DNA of 64,000 bases, taken from NCBI RefSeq assembly GCF_017377745.1, contig NZ_JAFVMG010000010.1, forward strand, positions 1 through 64,000, written 5' to 3'. Made by a program: the position numbers and the translations under genes. This document shows positions 1 through 7,245 of the stretch, piece by piece. A model generated the notes under the pieces. That model did no database searches and had not been told where the DNA came from. It saw only the letters and a list, made by a program, of their open reading frames with translations. Numbering within the stretch: the stretch's first letter is position 1; every line of letters starts with the position of its first letter. Source of the DNA: Acetobacter suratthaniensis. GTDB lineage: Bacteria > Pseudomonadota > Alphaproteobacteria > Acetobacterales > Acetobacteraceae.

Positions 1-1
1 T

Positions 2-361
2 GGCTTCGACATCGTGACGGGTGGCACGGACTCGCACCTGCTTCTGGTTGATCTGCGGCCCAAGAAGGTGACGGGCAAGGCAGCGGAACACGCGCTGGAA
101 CGTGCTGGCATTACGGCCAACAAGAACGCTATTCCGTTTGACCCGGAAAAGCCCGCGATTACGTCTGGCGTGCGCCTTGGCAGCCCGGCGGCGACAGCTC
201 GTGGTTTCCGTGAAGCCGAGTTCCGCCAGATTGGCGAGATGATTGATGAAGTGCTGAGCGCACTCGCCGCCTCCGGTGGTGAAGGCGATGCGAGCGTGGA
301 GCAGGCGGTGCATGCCCGCGTCAAAGCTCTTTGCGCGCAGTTCCCGATCTATAAACGATAA
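2..361 (+). CDS. glyA: Serine hydroxymethyltransferase, C-terminal part (5' end outside window)
   Basis: This is the last 119 residues of a PLP enzyme that interconverts serine and glycine using tetrahydrofolate, in the cytoplasm. The frame is open from the window edge. It shows the family's C-terminal landmarks: [14 protein letters not shown], then [15 protein letters not shown], and the [15 protein letters not shown] segment, whose arginine binds the substrate carboxylate in known SHMTs. It ends naturally at a stop codon and is followed by a clear intrinsic terminator. The N-terminal part with the PLP lysine lies upstream of the window. Identity is confident. Confidence 0.95.
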   Translation, partial: GFDIVTGGTDSHLLLVDLRPKKVTGKAAEHALERAGITANKNAIPFDPEKPAITSGVRLGSPAATARGFREAEFRQIGEMIDEVLSALAASGGEGDASVEQAVHARVKALCAQFPIYKR

Positions 362-384
362 GAACTCCGCATTTCAGAGTGAGG

Positions 385-420
385 AAAAGGCGTGGGGGAA
401 ACCCCGCGCCTTTTCTGTTT
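385..420 (+). terminator. Intrinsic terminator of glyA
   Basis: A 13-bp stem with one G-T wobble (AAAAGGCGTGGGG pairing with CCCCGCGCCTTTT) and a GAAA-like loop is followed by a T-rich run. It begins 24 bases after the glyA stop. This is a textbook rho-independent terminator on the plus strand. Confidence 0.9.
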
Positions 421-435
421 GCAACCTGTGCAAAG

Positions 436-741
436 CGTGAGGTTGGCGCTGCGCTGCGGCCATAAGGCGGTAGAGGGTGTTCTGTGCACGCCATATTTCA
501 GAGCGACATCTGACGCCGCAGCCTGTTCTTCCGTTATGAGTTTGTGCGCTGTTTCGGCTTCATGGGGCTTGAGCTTGGCAGGGCAGCCCATATGAATGCC
601 TCGCCCGCGCGCCAGTCTGCGCCTTTCGGCGGTGCGTTCACGAAGAAGCGCGCGCTCAAATTCGGCAAAAATGGTCAGGATCATGCGGCCTGCGGCGGAT
701 GTCGTATCGGCCCTGTGGACGGGGCGCCTCAGGCTGGCAGT
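436..741 (-). pseudogene. Serine recombinase (resolvase/invertase) remnant, frameshifted and N-terminally truncated
   Basis: Read on the minus strand this encodes the middle and end of a Tn3-type resolvase/DNA invertase. It shows RRPV..DTTSAAGRM, then IFAEFERALLRERT, a basic linker and a PAKLKPHEAE stretch leading into a helix-turn-helix. The catalytic N-terminal domain with the active serine is missing. Near 480 the frame breaks: the expected helix-turn-helix end (NTLYRLMAAAQRQ) continues in another frame. The truncated side abuts the GGDEF-EAL remnant at about 735-741. It is most likely a decayed piece of a mobile element, and no activity is expected. Confidence 0.75.
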
Positions 742-1366
742 TTTTTGCTGATCAGCCCTGTCGGGCTTGAAGCGGTTAATGGTCTGGGCGGGTGCCATGT
801 CGGGGGAGAGGTGATCTTTCAGGTGGCGGAGCAGTTGCGCCGGGCCTGTCAGGAGCAGGTAAGCCATGTCGGGCGGCTGGAAATCGAAATAACCGGGGCA
901 GCCGCCCTATCTCAGGATGAGGATGTTCTGGCTGATCTGCATCAGGTGCATGCAATGGTGGTGCGCCTTTCGTTAGATGATTTTGGTTCGGGTTACTGGT
1001 CTTTTTCGCACCTGCGGGCATTTTTTGTTGGTAAGATCAAGATTGATGCTGCCTTCGTGCGCGATGTCGCAGCAAGGCACGGAATGGGCCGCCGTGGTGA
1101 AAGCTGCGGCCGACATTGGTCTACGGCTTGGTATTCCCGTTGTGGCCGAGTGCGTCGAAACAGAAGAACAGTTTCATAGCATTGTATTGGAAGGACGCAC
1201 GGAGGCGCAGGGGTATTTTATTTCAACCCTGAAGCCCTCTGCCCGTGCTCTGGATACTATAAACATCCTTAATGGAAATGAAAGCAGCGCTTCCTTTGTT
1301 AAAGGGGATGAAATGGATATTTATATTTCAGGTTCTGGCAGGTTAAAAGAAATTTACAGCAGGTAA
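735..1366 (+). pseudogene. GGDEF-EAL cyclic-di-GMP protein remnant (internal deletion plus frameshift)
   Basis: The first frame carries a decayed GGDEF piece (GLEAVNGLGGCHVGGEV, compare the usual DxFKxxNDxxGHxxGD). It jumps directly to EAL-domain signatures: LEIEITG, LDDFGSGYWSFSHLR, KIKIDAAFVRD. About 200 residues between these parts of a normal GGDEF-EAL protein are absent. Around 1065-1085 the frame shifts, and the C-terminal EAL part (AADIGLRLGIPVVAE, CVETEEQ, EAQGYFIS) continues in the next frame to 1366. The EXTE motif is EITG, so a catalytic acidic residue is also lost. The product would not make or break c-di-GMP. The 5' end is cut by the recombinase remnant. Confidence 0.75.
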
Positions 1367-1423
1367 ACGTTTGCATTTTGTTTTGAACATGATTAACGTT
1401 TTCGTGAAGCAGGAGTGCATATC

Positions 1424-2896
1424 ATGATTGATCTCAAAAAGGCGCTTCCTACGTGGAATAGCGCGGATCAGAAAATCGGCCAAAGTGTATGGAGCGCCGT
1501 TAACGGCGATCTGGAAAAAATTCTCCTGCGTGCCTACAGGGCATCAGATTCCAGTCTTCAGGTCATGAAAAGTGATGTTCTGGCCGAAGAAGTGAAGAAA
1601 TTTTCCTATATCAGTCAGGGGAATTTCTGCGATGATTATTTTGCCGTGCAGGAACATATTGCCAACCGTCTGGCGGGAGAGGTGGATTATATCCGCTATC
1701 TCAGTCAGGTTTATGCACAGTATGTGAGCGGCCTTGTTGAGAGTCTTGTAAAGAAAAAGTCCCTGTTTAGTGGTAACAGGAACCAGCTTATCGAGTCACT
1801 TATAAAGTCCGTTATGTCAGATATATCCGTTGTGATGTATCATTACTTCATTCAGCTTAATAAAGCGGCGGATGAAGCCCGTGCGGCGGCTCAGGCGGAA
1901 CGTGAGCAGCGCGCAGCGGAAGACCGTAACGTGATTGCGGTTATTACCGAAGCGCTGGCGGCCCTGTCCGATGGGGATCTGACCTACCGGATCGATAGCG
2001 GTATGCCAGAGCGGGTTGAGGTGTTGAAGGAAAATTTCAATGCCATGGCCGAGCGTCTTGAAGATACCATGAAGCGGATTTCTGGCAATACGCAGGATGT
2101 CATGGCTAATGCCGATGGCATCCGTCAGAGTAGTGATGATCTGTCCCGCAGGACAGAGCAGCAGGCCGCAACACTGGAAGAGACTTCTGCTGCTCTGGCA
2201 TTGGTCACGCGCAGAATCCGCCAGACCACGGAAGAAACGCAGCAGGCCCATAAACTGGCCGACGCCGCACGGAGCGATGCCATACAGTCTGCCACGGTTG
2301 TGCAGAACACGGTTGACGCGATTAACAAGATTGAGAAATCATCCGAGGAAATCGCGAGTATTGTCGATATCATCGGCAATCTGTCCTTCCAGACTAATAT
2401 TCTTGCACTGAACGCCAGTGTTGAGGCGGCGCGTGCGGGTGAGGTGGGGCGTGGTTTTGCTGTTGTGGCAAGCGAAGTGCGTGTTCTGGCCCAGCGTTCA
2501 GCCGAGGCGGGGAAAGATATTTCCGCTCTTGTCAGCCGGTCTGGTACGCATGTGGCGGCAGGCGTTTCGCTGGTGCGCGAAACGGGAGAACTGTTGCAGC
2601 GGATTGTGGCGCAGATTCAGGATATTAATGTGCTGGTCTCGAATATCGCTTCAGCCGCGCAGGAGCAGTCATCCAGTATGAGCCAGATTGGCATTGCCAT
2701 GACGGACATGGAGCAGACGACACAGCAGAATGCAGCGGTGGCTGAGGAAAGTGCTGCCGCCAGCCATAATCTTGCTACCATGTCCGATGAGCTTGCGCGT
2801 CTGGTTGCGCAGTTTAGGCTTGATGGACTTTCGTCGCAGCCCGCCCGCCAGATTGGCAGAGCGGCTTCGCGCAATGGTAATCTGCGATTGCGTTAA
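1424..2896 (+). CDS. Soluble methyl-accepting chemotaxis protein with probable globin-type sensor domain
   Basis: A 490-residue cytoplasmic chemoreceptor without membrane segments. Residues about 1-150 are helical and resemble the protoglobin/HemAT sensor fold, with His78 in the place of the haem-proximal histidine (QEHIANRL). A coiled region rich in Ala/Glu follows, then a HAMP-like stretch (LSDGDLTYRI). From about 230 there is an MCP signalling domain with the hairpin tip SFQTNILALNASVEAARAGE. The start is set at the ATG at 1424: the Shine-Dalgarno AGGAG at 1411-1415 overlaps the alternative GTG at 1415. No other chemotaxis genes are nearby, so it signals to a distant Che system or is an orphan. 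The globin assignment is by weak pattern; the MCP part is certain. Confidence 0.88.
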   Translation: MIDLKKALPTWNSADQKIGQSVWSAVNGDLEKILLRAYRASDSSLQVMKSDVLAEEVKKFSYISQGNFCDDYFAVQEHIANRLAGEVDYIRYLSQVYAQYVSGLVESLVKKKSLFSGNRNQLIESLIKSVMSDISVVMYHYFIQLNKAADEARAAAQAEREQRAAEDRNVIAVITEALAALSDGDLTYRIDSGMPERVEVLKENFNAMAERLEDTMKRISGNTQDVMANADGIRQSSDDLSRRTEQQAATLEETSAALALVTRRIRQTTEETQQAHKLADAARSDAIQSATVVQNTVDAINKIEKSSEEIASIVDIIGNLSFQTNILALNASVEAARAGEVGRGFAVVASEVRVLAQRSAEAGKDISALVSRSGTHVAAGVSLVRETGELLQRIVAQIQDINVLVSNIASAAQEQSSSMSQIGIAMTDMEQTTQQNAAVAEESAAASHNLATMSDELARLVAQFRLDGLSSQPARQIGRAASRNGNLRLR

Positions 2897-2984
2897 ATAT
2901 CCTGCATAGTGCGGGGTGTTGAGATAAAAATCGTTTTGTGACCGGGTGTTTTTCTCTCGGTCACATACGGTTTTCCTGTGCGCC

Positions 2985-3917
2985 TCAGTCGCTATCGTCA
3001 GCGGTTGTGCCGGGAAGCGGCTGGCCTGAAAGCTCGCGCAGGCACATATCAACAAAAGCGGAAACCCTGAGCGGTAGCCTTTGCTCCGTAATGGTAAACA
3101 GCCCATAGACAAGGGGTGCGCAACTATCGGTTAACGCCAGATAGGATAATGGCTTGTCATCAAGGGCGCGCTGGTTGCGCGGGCGGGCATTGCCCATGCC
3201 AAAGCCAACCCCGCGGGCAGCCAGACTGCGGATAACATCCATGCTCGGATAATGGCCCGCGATCCGGGGCGTGATGCCAGCACTGGAAAAAAGCTGTAAA
3301 AAATAATCGCGCGAAAAAGGCAGATCGAGCAGTAGAAAAGGCTCTCCCGCCAGATCCCGCAGGTGAATACGCTTTTTTCGGGCGAAAGGATGATCGGCCG
3401 AGGTAAAGACGTAAGGCGGCAAGGCGGAGAGTGGCTGAAAGCTGATGGCGGGCGGCACGGTCATATTATAACTGATCATGACCGAAATTTCGCCCCCACG
3501 GAGCTTGTCGCTCAGTTCCTCATGATCTCCCGCGACAACGTGCAGGCGCGCTTCTGGGTAGGTGGAACTGAAACGCTGAATAAGATCAGGGGCCAGAAGC
3601 GGGAAAAGCGTGGTCATGCAGCCTACGGTCACATCACCCTGCACACGGCCCAGCATACCATTGAGCGAACTGCCCAGTTCCTGCGCCTGAAGCAGCAGGG
3701 TGCGGGCTTCTTCCAGCACAACACGGCCTTCGGGCGTGAGGGCCAGCCCCTGCGCATGGTGCCGGATAAAGAGCGATACCCCGAATACGCTTTCCAGATG
3801 GGCAATGGCGGCTGATATGGCGGGCTGCGAAATCGGGATCAGCCGGGAGGCCTGTACGATGGAGCCTGTTTCGGCTGTGGCGACGAAATATTCGATCTGC
3901 CGCAGGGAAAACTTCAC
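2985..3917 (-). CDS. LysR-family transcriptional regulator
   Basis: A 310-residue regulator. An N-terminal winged helix-turn-helix (FSLRQIEYFVATAETGSI, then QPAISAAIAHLESVFGVSLF) is followed by the two-lobed effector-binding domain typical of LysR proteins. I place the start at the GTG at 3917, where GGAG lies about 8 nt upstream and the LysR N-terminus begins; upstream in-frame codons to 4040 run into the next promoter. It is divergent from the PadR-type regulator at 4090. LysR proteins usually control a divergent neighbour, but that neighbour has its own operator, so the target and co-inducer cannot be read here. Confidence 0.88.
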   Translation of the reverse strand: MKFSLRQIEYFVATAETGSIVQASRLIPISQPAISAAIAHLESVFGVSLFIRHHAQGLALTPEGRVVLEEARTLLLQAQELGSSLNGMLGRVQGDVTVGCMTTLFPLLAPDLIQRFSSTYPEARLHVVAGDHEELSDKLRGGEISVMISYNMTVPPAISFQPLSALPPYVFTSADHPFARKKRIHLRDLAGEPFLLLDLPFSRDYFLQLFSSAGITPRIAGHYPSMDVIRSLAARGVGFGMGNARPRNQRALDDKPLSYLALTDSCAPLVYGLFTITEQRLPLRVSAFVDMCLRELSGQPLPGTTADDSD

Positions 3918-4038
3918 GTGTGGCACTCCATGCTGAAACCGGGCGCAGAAGGTTTTTTCGCAGAATCCAGAGATTTTTTCAACAGAATTGCCATTTTTGA
4001 TCTGTGCGGGCAGCGGGAGCGGAGGGGCAATAAAGATC

Positions 4039-4077
4039 ATATCTCGATATATCTTGACGTACGATATATCGAGATAT
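4039..4077. promoter_or_regulatory. Perfect 15-bp inverted repeat, probable YqjI/PadR operator
   Basis: ATATCTCGATATATC at 4039-4053 and GATATATCGAGATAT at 4063-4077 are exact inverted repeats separated by 9 bp. The repeat lies immediately upstream of the PadR-type regulator gene and contains its likely promoter. A further GCGATAT occurs at 4085-4091. PadR/YqjI regulators bind such AT-rich dyads next to their own genes, so autorepression is the natural reading. Confidence 0.8.
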
Positions 4078-4083
4078 ACGTAT
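4054..4083 (+). promoter_or_regulatory. Putative promoter of the yqjI-yqjH pair, inside the operator
   Basis: TTGACG at 4054-4059 sits in the operator spacer as a -35 element. TATACG (4075-4080) or TACGTA (4077-4082) would be the -10. Transcription would then start at about 4087-4090, at or next to the ATG at 4090, and no Shine-Dalgarno is visible before that ATG. This suggests a leaderless or nearly leaderless mRNA. The promoter was read by eye only. Confidence 0.45.
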
Positions 4084-4089
4084 TGCGAT

Positions 4090-4677
4090 ATGAAACACAG
4101 AAACAGACATGACAGCGGTCGTAACCGCTGGTTTTTCTCTCCCGAAGGGCATGCGGGTTCCGCGCCCGATGGGCGGCATGGTGGCAGGGGCGGCCGAGGT
4201 GGTGGCCGTCATAGGCACAGATTGTTCGATTATGGCGAGATGCGTCTGCTCGTTCTGAGCCTGATTTCGGAAAAACCTACATATGGATACGAACTGATCC
4301 GAACCATAGAAGAGCGTTTTGCAGGCAGTTATACGCCAAGCCCCGGCGTAATCTATCCGACACTGACCTGGCTGGAAGAGGCCGGTTACGCAACACCGGT
4401 GGAGGAAGATGGGCGCAAGCACTATCACATTACCCCGCAGGGTACAGCGTTTCTTGAGGGTAGCCGTGCGGCAGTGGAGGAAATTCTCTCCCGTGTGGCG
4501 CGTGGTGCGCCAGAAGGACGGGGCGGGCGACATGCACCTGTGCCGGTCGTGCGGGCCATGGAAAATCTCAAAACTTCATTGCGCCTGCGCTTTCGCAACG
4601 GGGGGATGGATGCACAGACCGAAGAAAAAATCGCTGCACTGATTGACGAAGCCGCAGGCGCGATTTCCCGCCTTTGA
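4090..4677 (+). CDS. yqjI: PadR-family metal-responsive regulator, YqjI-like
   Basis: A 195-residue repressor. The first 45 residues are rich in His, Arg and Gly (several HR, RHGGRGGRGGGRHRHR), like the nickel-binding tail of E. coli YqjI but without its cysteines. The PadR winged-helix follows: GEMRLLVLSLI, YGYELIRTIEE, YTPSPGVIYPTLTWLEEAGY. The C-terminal helices (ENLKTSLRLRF) form the dimerisation part. The start is the ATG at 4090; an in-frame start at 3988 would place the operator inside the gene. Only 30 nt separate it from the ferric-chelate reductase gene, matching the known functional pair in which YqjI represses yqjH and nickel relieves repression. Confidence 0.88.
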   Translation: MKHRNRHDSGRNRWFFSPEGHAGSAPDGRHGGRGGRGGGRHRHRLFDYGEMRLLVLSLISEKPTYGYELIRTIEERFAGSYTPSPGVIYPTLTWLEEAGYATPVEEDGRKHYHITPQGTAFLEGSRAAVEEILSRVARGAPEGRGGRHAPVPVVRAMENLKTSLRLRFRNGGMDAQTEEKIAALIDEAAGAISRL

Positions 4678-4707
4678 AGGCGTGGGTATTCAGGGAAAAG
4701 GAGTGCG

Positions 4708-5493
4708 ATGATGCAAAAACAGGTAGACCCGTCTGGGTGCAATGCCCCTGAAATCCACCGTGTGCGGCATGAACTGCGGCGTCGTTGTCTTGAGGTTGTT
4801 TCGGTCATTCGGTTGACCCCCCATATGATCCGGGTGACGCTCAGCGGGCCGGATTTGCAGGGTTTTGTCAGTGCTTCTCCTGATGATCACATCAAGATTT
4901 TTATTCCCGGTCTCGATGGAGCGCCAGTGCGCAGGGACTATACGCCACGGCGGTATGATCCTGTTGCGGGTACGCTGGTGCTGGATTTCGTCAATCATGA
5001 GGGTGGCCCTGCCGCTACGTGGGCGCGTGCTGCCCGCCCCGGAGACCGGCTGGATATAGGCGGGCCAAAAGGGTCGCAGGTCATTGCCGGGCCGGTGGAT
5101 CGCTGGTTGCTGATTGGCGATGAAACAGCGCTGCCTGCCATTGGCCGCCGGGTGGAGGAACTGCCCGGACAAGCCCATGTCACCACGGTTGTGACAGTGC
5201 CGGGCGTGGAGGATGAGCAGGTTTTTGCAACGGCGGCCCATCATCATGCGCACTGGGTACACAGGCCTATAGAACGGGCAGATGAGGCGGATTCAATTCT
5301 GGCAGCCCTTGAAAAACTTCCTATCCCAGAAAGCTGTTTTATCTGGGTCGGGGCTGAGGCACAGGTCGCCCGTGCGGTGCGGCTGTATCTTGTGCAGCAG
5401 CGGGGCGTGCCAGTGCAATGGATCAAGGCTTCAGGCTACTGGGTCAAAGGCCGCGCTGATTCTTCGGTCAAGGATCTGACGGCAGAAGGTTGA
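4708..5493 (+). CDS. yqjH: Siderophore-interacting protein / NADPH-dependent ferric-chelate reductase, YqjH-like
   Basis: A 261-residue flavoprotein of the SIP/ViuB family that reduces ferric chelates in the cytoplasm to release iron. The N-terminal FAD-binding barrel contains the RRDYTPRRYDP flavin motif. The C-terminal NAD(P)-binding half ends with FIWVGAEAQVARAVR and SGYWVKGRAD, both typical of the family. A good ribosome site (AAAAGGAG) precedes the tandem ATGs at 4708 and 4711. It is co-transcribed behind the YqjI-type regulator, so expression should rise with nickel or iron stress. Confidence 0.9.
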   Translation: MMQKQVDPSGCNAPEIHRVRHELRRRCLEVVSVIRLTPHMIRVTLSGPDLQGFVSASPDDHIKIFIPGLDGAPVRRDYTPRRYDPVAGTLVLDFVNHEGGPAATWARAARPGDRLDIGGPKGSQVIAGPVDRWLLIGDETALPAIGRRVEELPGQAHVTTVVTVPGVEDEQVFATAAHHHAHWVHRPIERADEADSILAALEKLPIPESCFIWVGAEAQVARAVRLYLVQQRGVPVQWIKASGYWVKGRADSSVKDLTAEG

Positions 5494-5566
5494 GCGGGCT
5501 GCCGTGGTAGTGGTGACGTACCGTCCGGCATGGCCTGCGGGGGGCAAAGCATGATATGCAGCGCAC

Positions 5567-5989
5567 ATGGCCATTCCTATTTCCCCCGGACTGTTTCTGG
5601 CAGAGAGCGAGCTTGAGTTCAGCTACATTCTGGCTTCTGGCCCCGGTGGGCAGAATGTCAACAAGGTTGCGACAGCCGCCCAGCTGCGTTTTGATGCCGC
5701 GCGCTCTCCGTCTCTCCCTGAGAGGGTACGTGTCCGCCTGCTGGAACTGGCAGGGAGCCGTGCCACGCGTGATGGGGTGATTGTGATTACCGCGCGGCGT
5801 TTTCGCACACAGCAGCGTAATCGTGAGGATGCGATAGAGCGGCTTGCCGCCTTGCTGCGTGAGGCAACGCATCGTCCGACATTTCGTGTGGCAACCCGCC
5901 CAAGCCGGGCGGCTCGCCAGCGCAGGCTTGATGGTAAAAGCCACCGCTCTGCCATCAAACGGGGGCGTTCGGCCTCCTATGATGACTAA
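5567..5989 (+). CDS. arfB: Peptidyl-tRNA hydrolase ArfB (ribosome rescue)
   Basis: A 140-residue release-factor-like protein that frees stalled ribosomes lacking a stop codon. The catalytic GGQ is at about residues 27-29 (SGPGGQNVNKV). The basic C-terminal tail (KSHRSAIKRGR), which in ArfB enters the empty mRNA channel, is complete. Length matches the family. The Shine-Dalgarno is weak. It is convergent with the next gene and has no functional neighbour here. Confidence 0.92.
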   Translation: MAIPISPGLFLAESELEFSYILASGPGGQNVNKVATAAQLRFDAARSPSLPERVRVRLLELAGSRATRDGVIVITARRFRTQQRNREDAIERLAALLREATHRPTFRVATRPSRAARQRRLDGKSHRSAIKRGRSASYDD

Positions 5990-6090
5990 ATTGAAAAAAT
6001 TTCTTTGTATGGAATGAGCTTTTAACGGCTCTGCAGCTCCGGGCGGGGTGTGGGGCAACACCGCCGCCGCGGATGGTCTGCTTTTATGCC

Positions 6091-7245
6091 CTAGAGCAGG
6101 GTTTCCACAATGCGTTTGACAAAACATTCGCCTGCATCAAGCTCTTCAGGCAGGATATATTCATCTGCTTTATGGGCGCGATCAATGGAGCCGGGGCCAC
6201 AGACAACAACCGGCATGTTCAGATATTCATTGAACAGGCCACCTTCTGTTCCAAATCCGATGCGCGATGCCCTGTTGTCGCCCGTAATGCGCATGATGTC
6301 GCGCAGGAAGGATTCCTCCTCTGAGGTATCGAGACCGGGATAGGCGTTGAGCGTCTCGATTTCGATGCGGGCATGAGGCCGCTCAACACAGAGCTGTGTG
6401 GCGTGCTCTTGCAGGCGGTCAAGCCATGGTTGGGGATCAGCGCCGGGGAGCAGGCGCATTTCAAACTGTACATCGCACAGGTCAGGCACGATATTGAGAG
6501 CAACCCCACCCCGGATCAGGCCGACCTGCATGGTGCTGTAAGGTACTTCGAAATGGTCGTCTGCAGCACCATTGGTTTTGAGGTCTTCCTGCAAGTGCTC
6601 AATGGTTTTGATCATATCCGCTGCAAGGGAAATGGCATTGCACCCACGATCAGGATTGGCGGAATGGGCGGCAAGGCCGTGGCAGCTAATTTTAGCCGCC
6701 AGCTTGCCTTTATGCCCGGAAATGACATGCAGGCTTGTCGGTTCACCAATAACGCAGCCCCGCGCCTTGAAACCCTGCGCCGCCAGGTCCCGTAGCATGG
6801 AGTGAACACCCACACAGCCGATTTCCTCATCATGGGAAAAGGCAAGATGCAGCGGTGCGCGCAGGGTTGTGCGGTGGGCGGCATGGTGGGCGGCTGTGAG
6901 CATACAGGCCAGAAAGCCTTTCATGTCGCTGGTGCCGCGTCCATACAGCTTGCCGTCACGCTCGGTCATGGCAAAGGGGTCTGTCGTCCATGGCTGGCCT
7001 TCGACAGGCACCACATCGCTATGGCCAGACAGCACGATGCCGTCATCCGTTTCTGGCCCGATACTGGCAAACAGGTTGAACCGGCCGGTCTGCTCCCCCG
7101 GCACCCGCAGGCAGCGAGCACCAAGGTTGCGTAGAAATGCCTCGATCCAGTCAATCAGTTCCACATTTTCCGTGCGGCACAGTGTTGGAAATGCAATCAG
7201 CTTTTCCAAAATGGCACGGGTGGACAGGGGGGCGGGCGCGTTCAT
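6091..7245 (-). CDS. argE: M20 metallo-deacylase, ArgE-like (acetylornithine deacetylase family)
   Basis: A 384-residue zinc amidohydrolase of the M20 family. Metal and catalytic residues are visible: SGHSDVVPV with His75, YGRGTSDMKG with Asp107, and FSHDEEIGC with the general-base Glu140 and Glu141. The central dimerisation domain is intact (ISGHKGKLAAKISCHG). It overlaps the upstream oxidoreductase gene by 4 nt (ATGA) and is the last gene of a catabolic-looking operon. Sequence says ArgE, which hydrolyses N-acetylornithine. The context suggests it may remove an acyl group from a pathway intermediate instead, since acetic acid bacteria commonly make ornithine through ArgJ. Confidence 0.88.
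   Translation of the reverse strand: MNAPAPLSTRAILEKLIAFPTLCRTENVELIDWIEAFLRNLGARCLRVPGEQTGRFNLFASIGPETDDGIVLSGHSDVVPVEGQPWTTDPFAMTERDGKLYGRGTSDMKGFLACMLTAAHHAAHRTTLRAPLHLAFSHDEEIGCVGVHSMLRDLAAQGFKARGCVIGEPTSLHVISGHKGKLAAKISCHGLAAHSANPDRGCNAISLAADMIKTIEHLQEDLKTNGAADDHFEVPYSTMQVGLIRGGVALNIVPDLCDVQFEMRLLPGADPQPWLDRLQEHATQLCVERPHARIEIETLNAYPGLDTSEEESFLRDIMRITGDNRASRIGFGTEGGLFNEYLNMPVVVCGPGSIDRAHKADEYILPEELDAGECFVKRIVETLL

Noticed and set aside
349..867. Full-length resolvase gene on the minus strand
   Set aside because: Only the middle of the frame resembles a serine recombinase. Both ends are non-homologous and the helix-turn-helix continues in another frame, so it is treated as a remnant.
3988..4089. 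Longer N-terminus for the YqjI-type regulator
   Set aside because: It would place the perfect inverted repeat and promoter inside the coding region, and the extra residues do not resemble the family.
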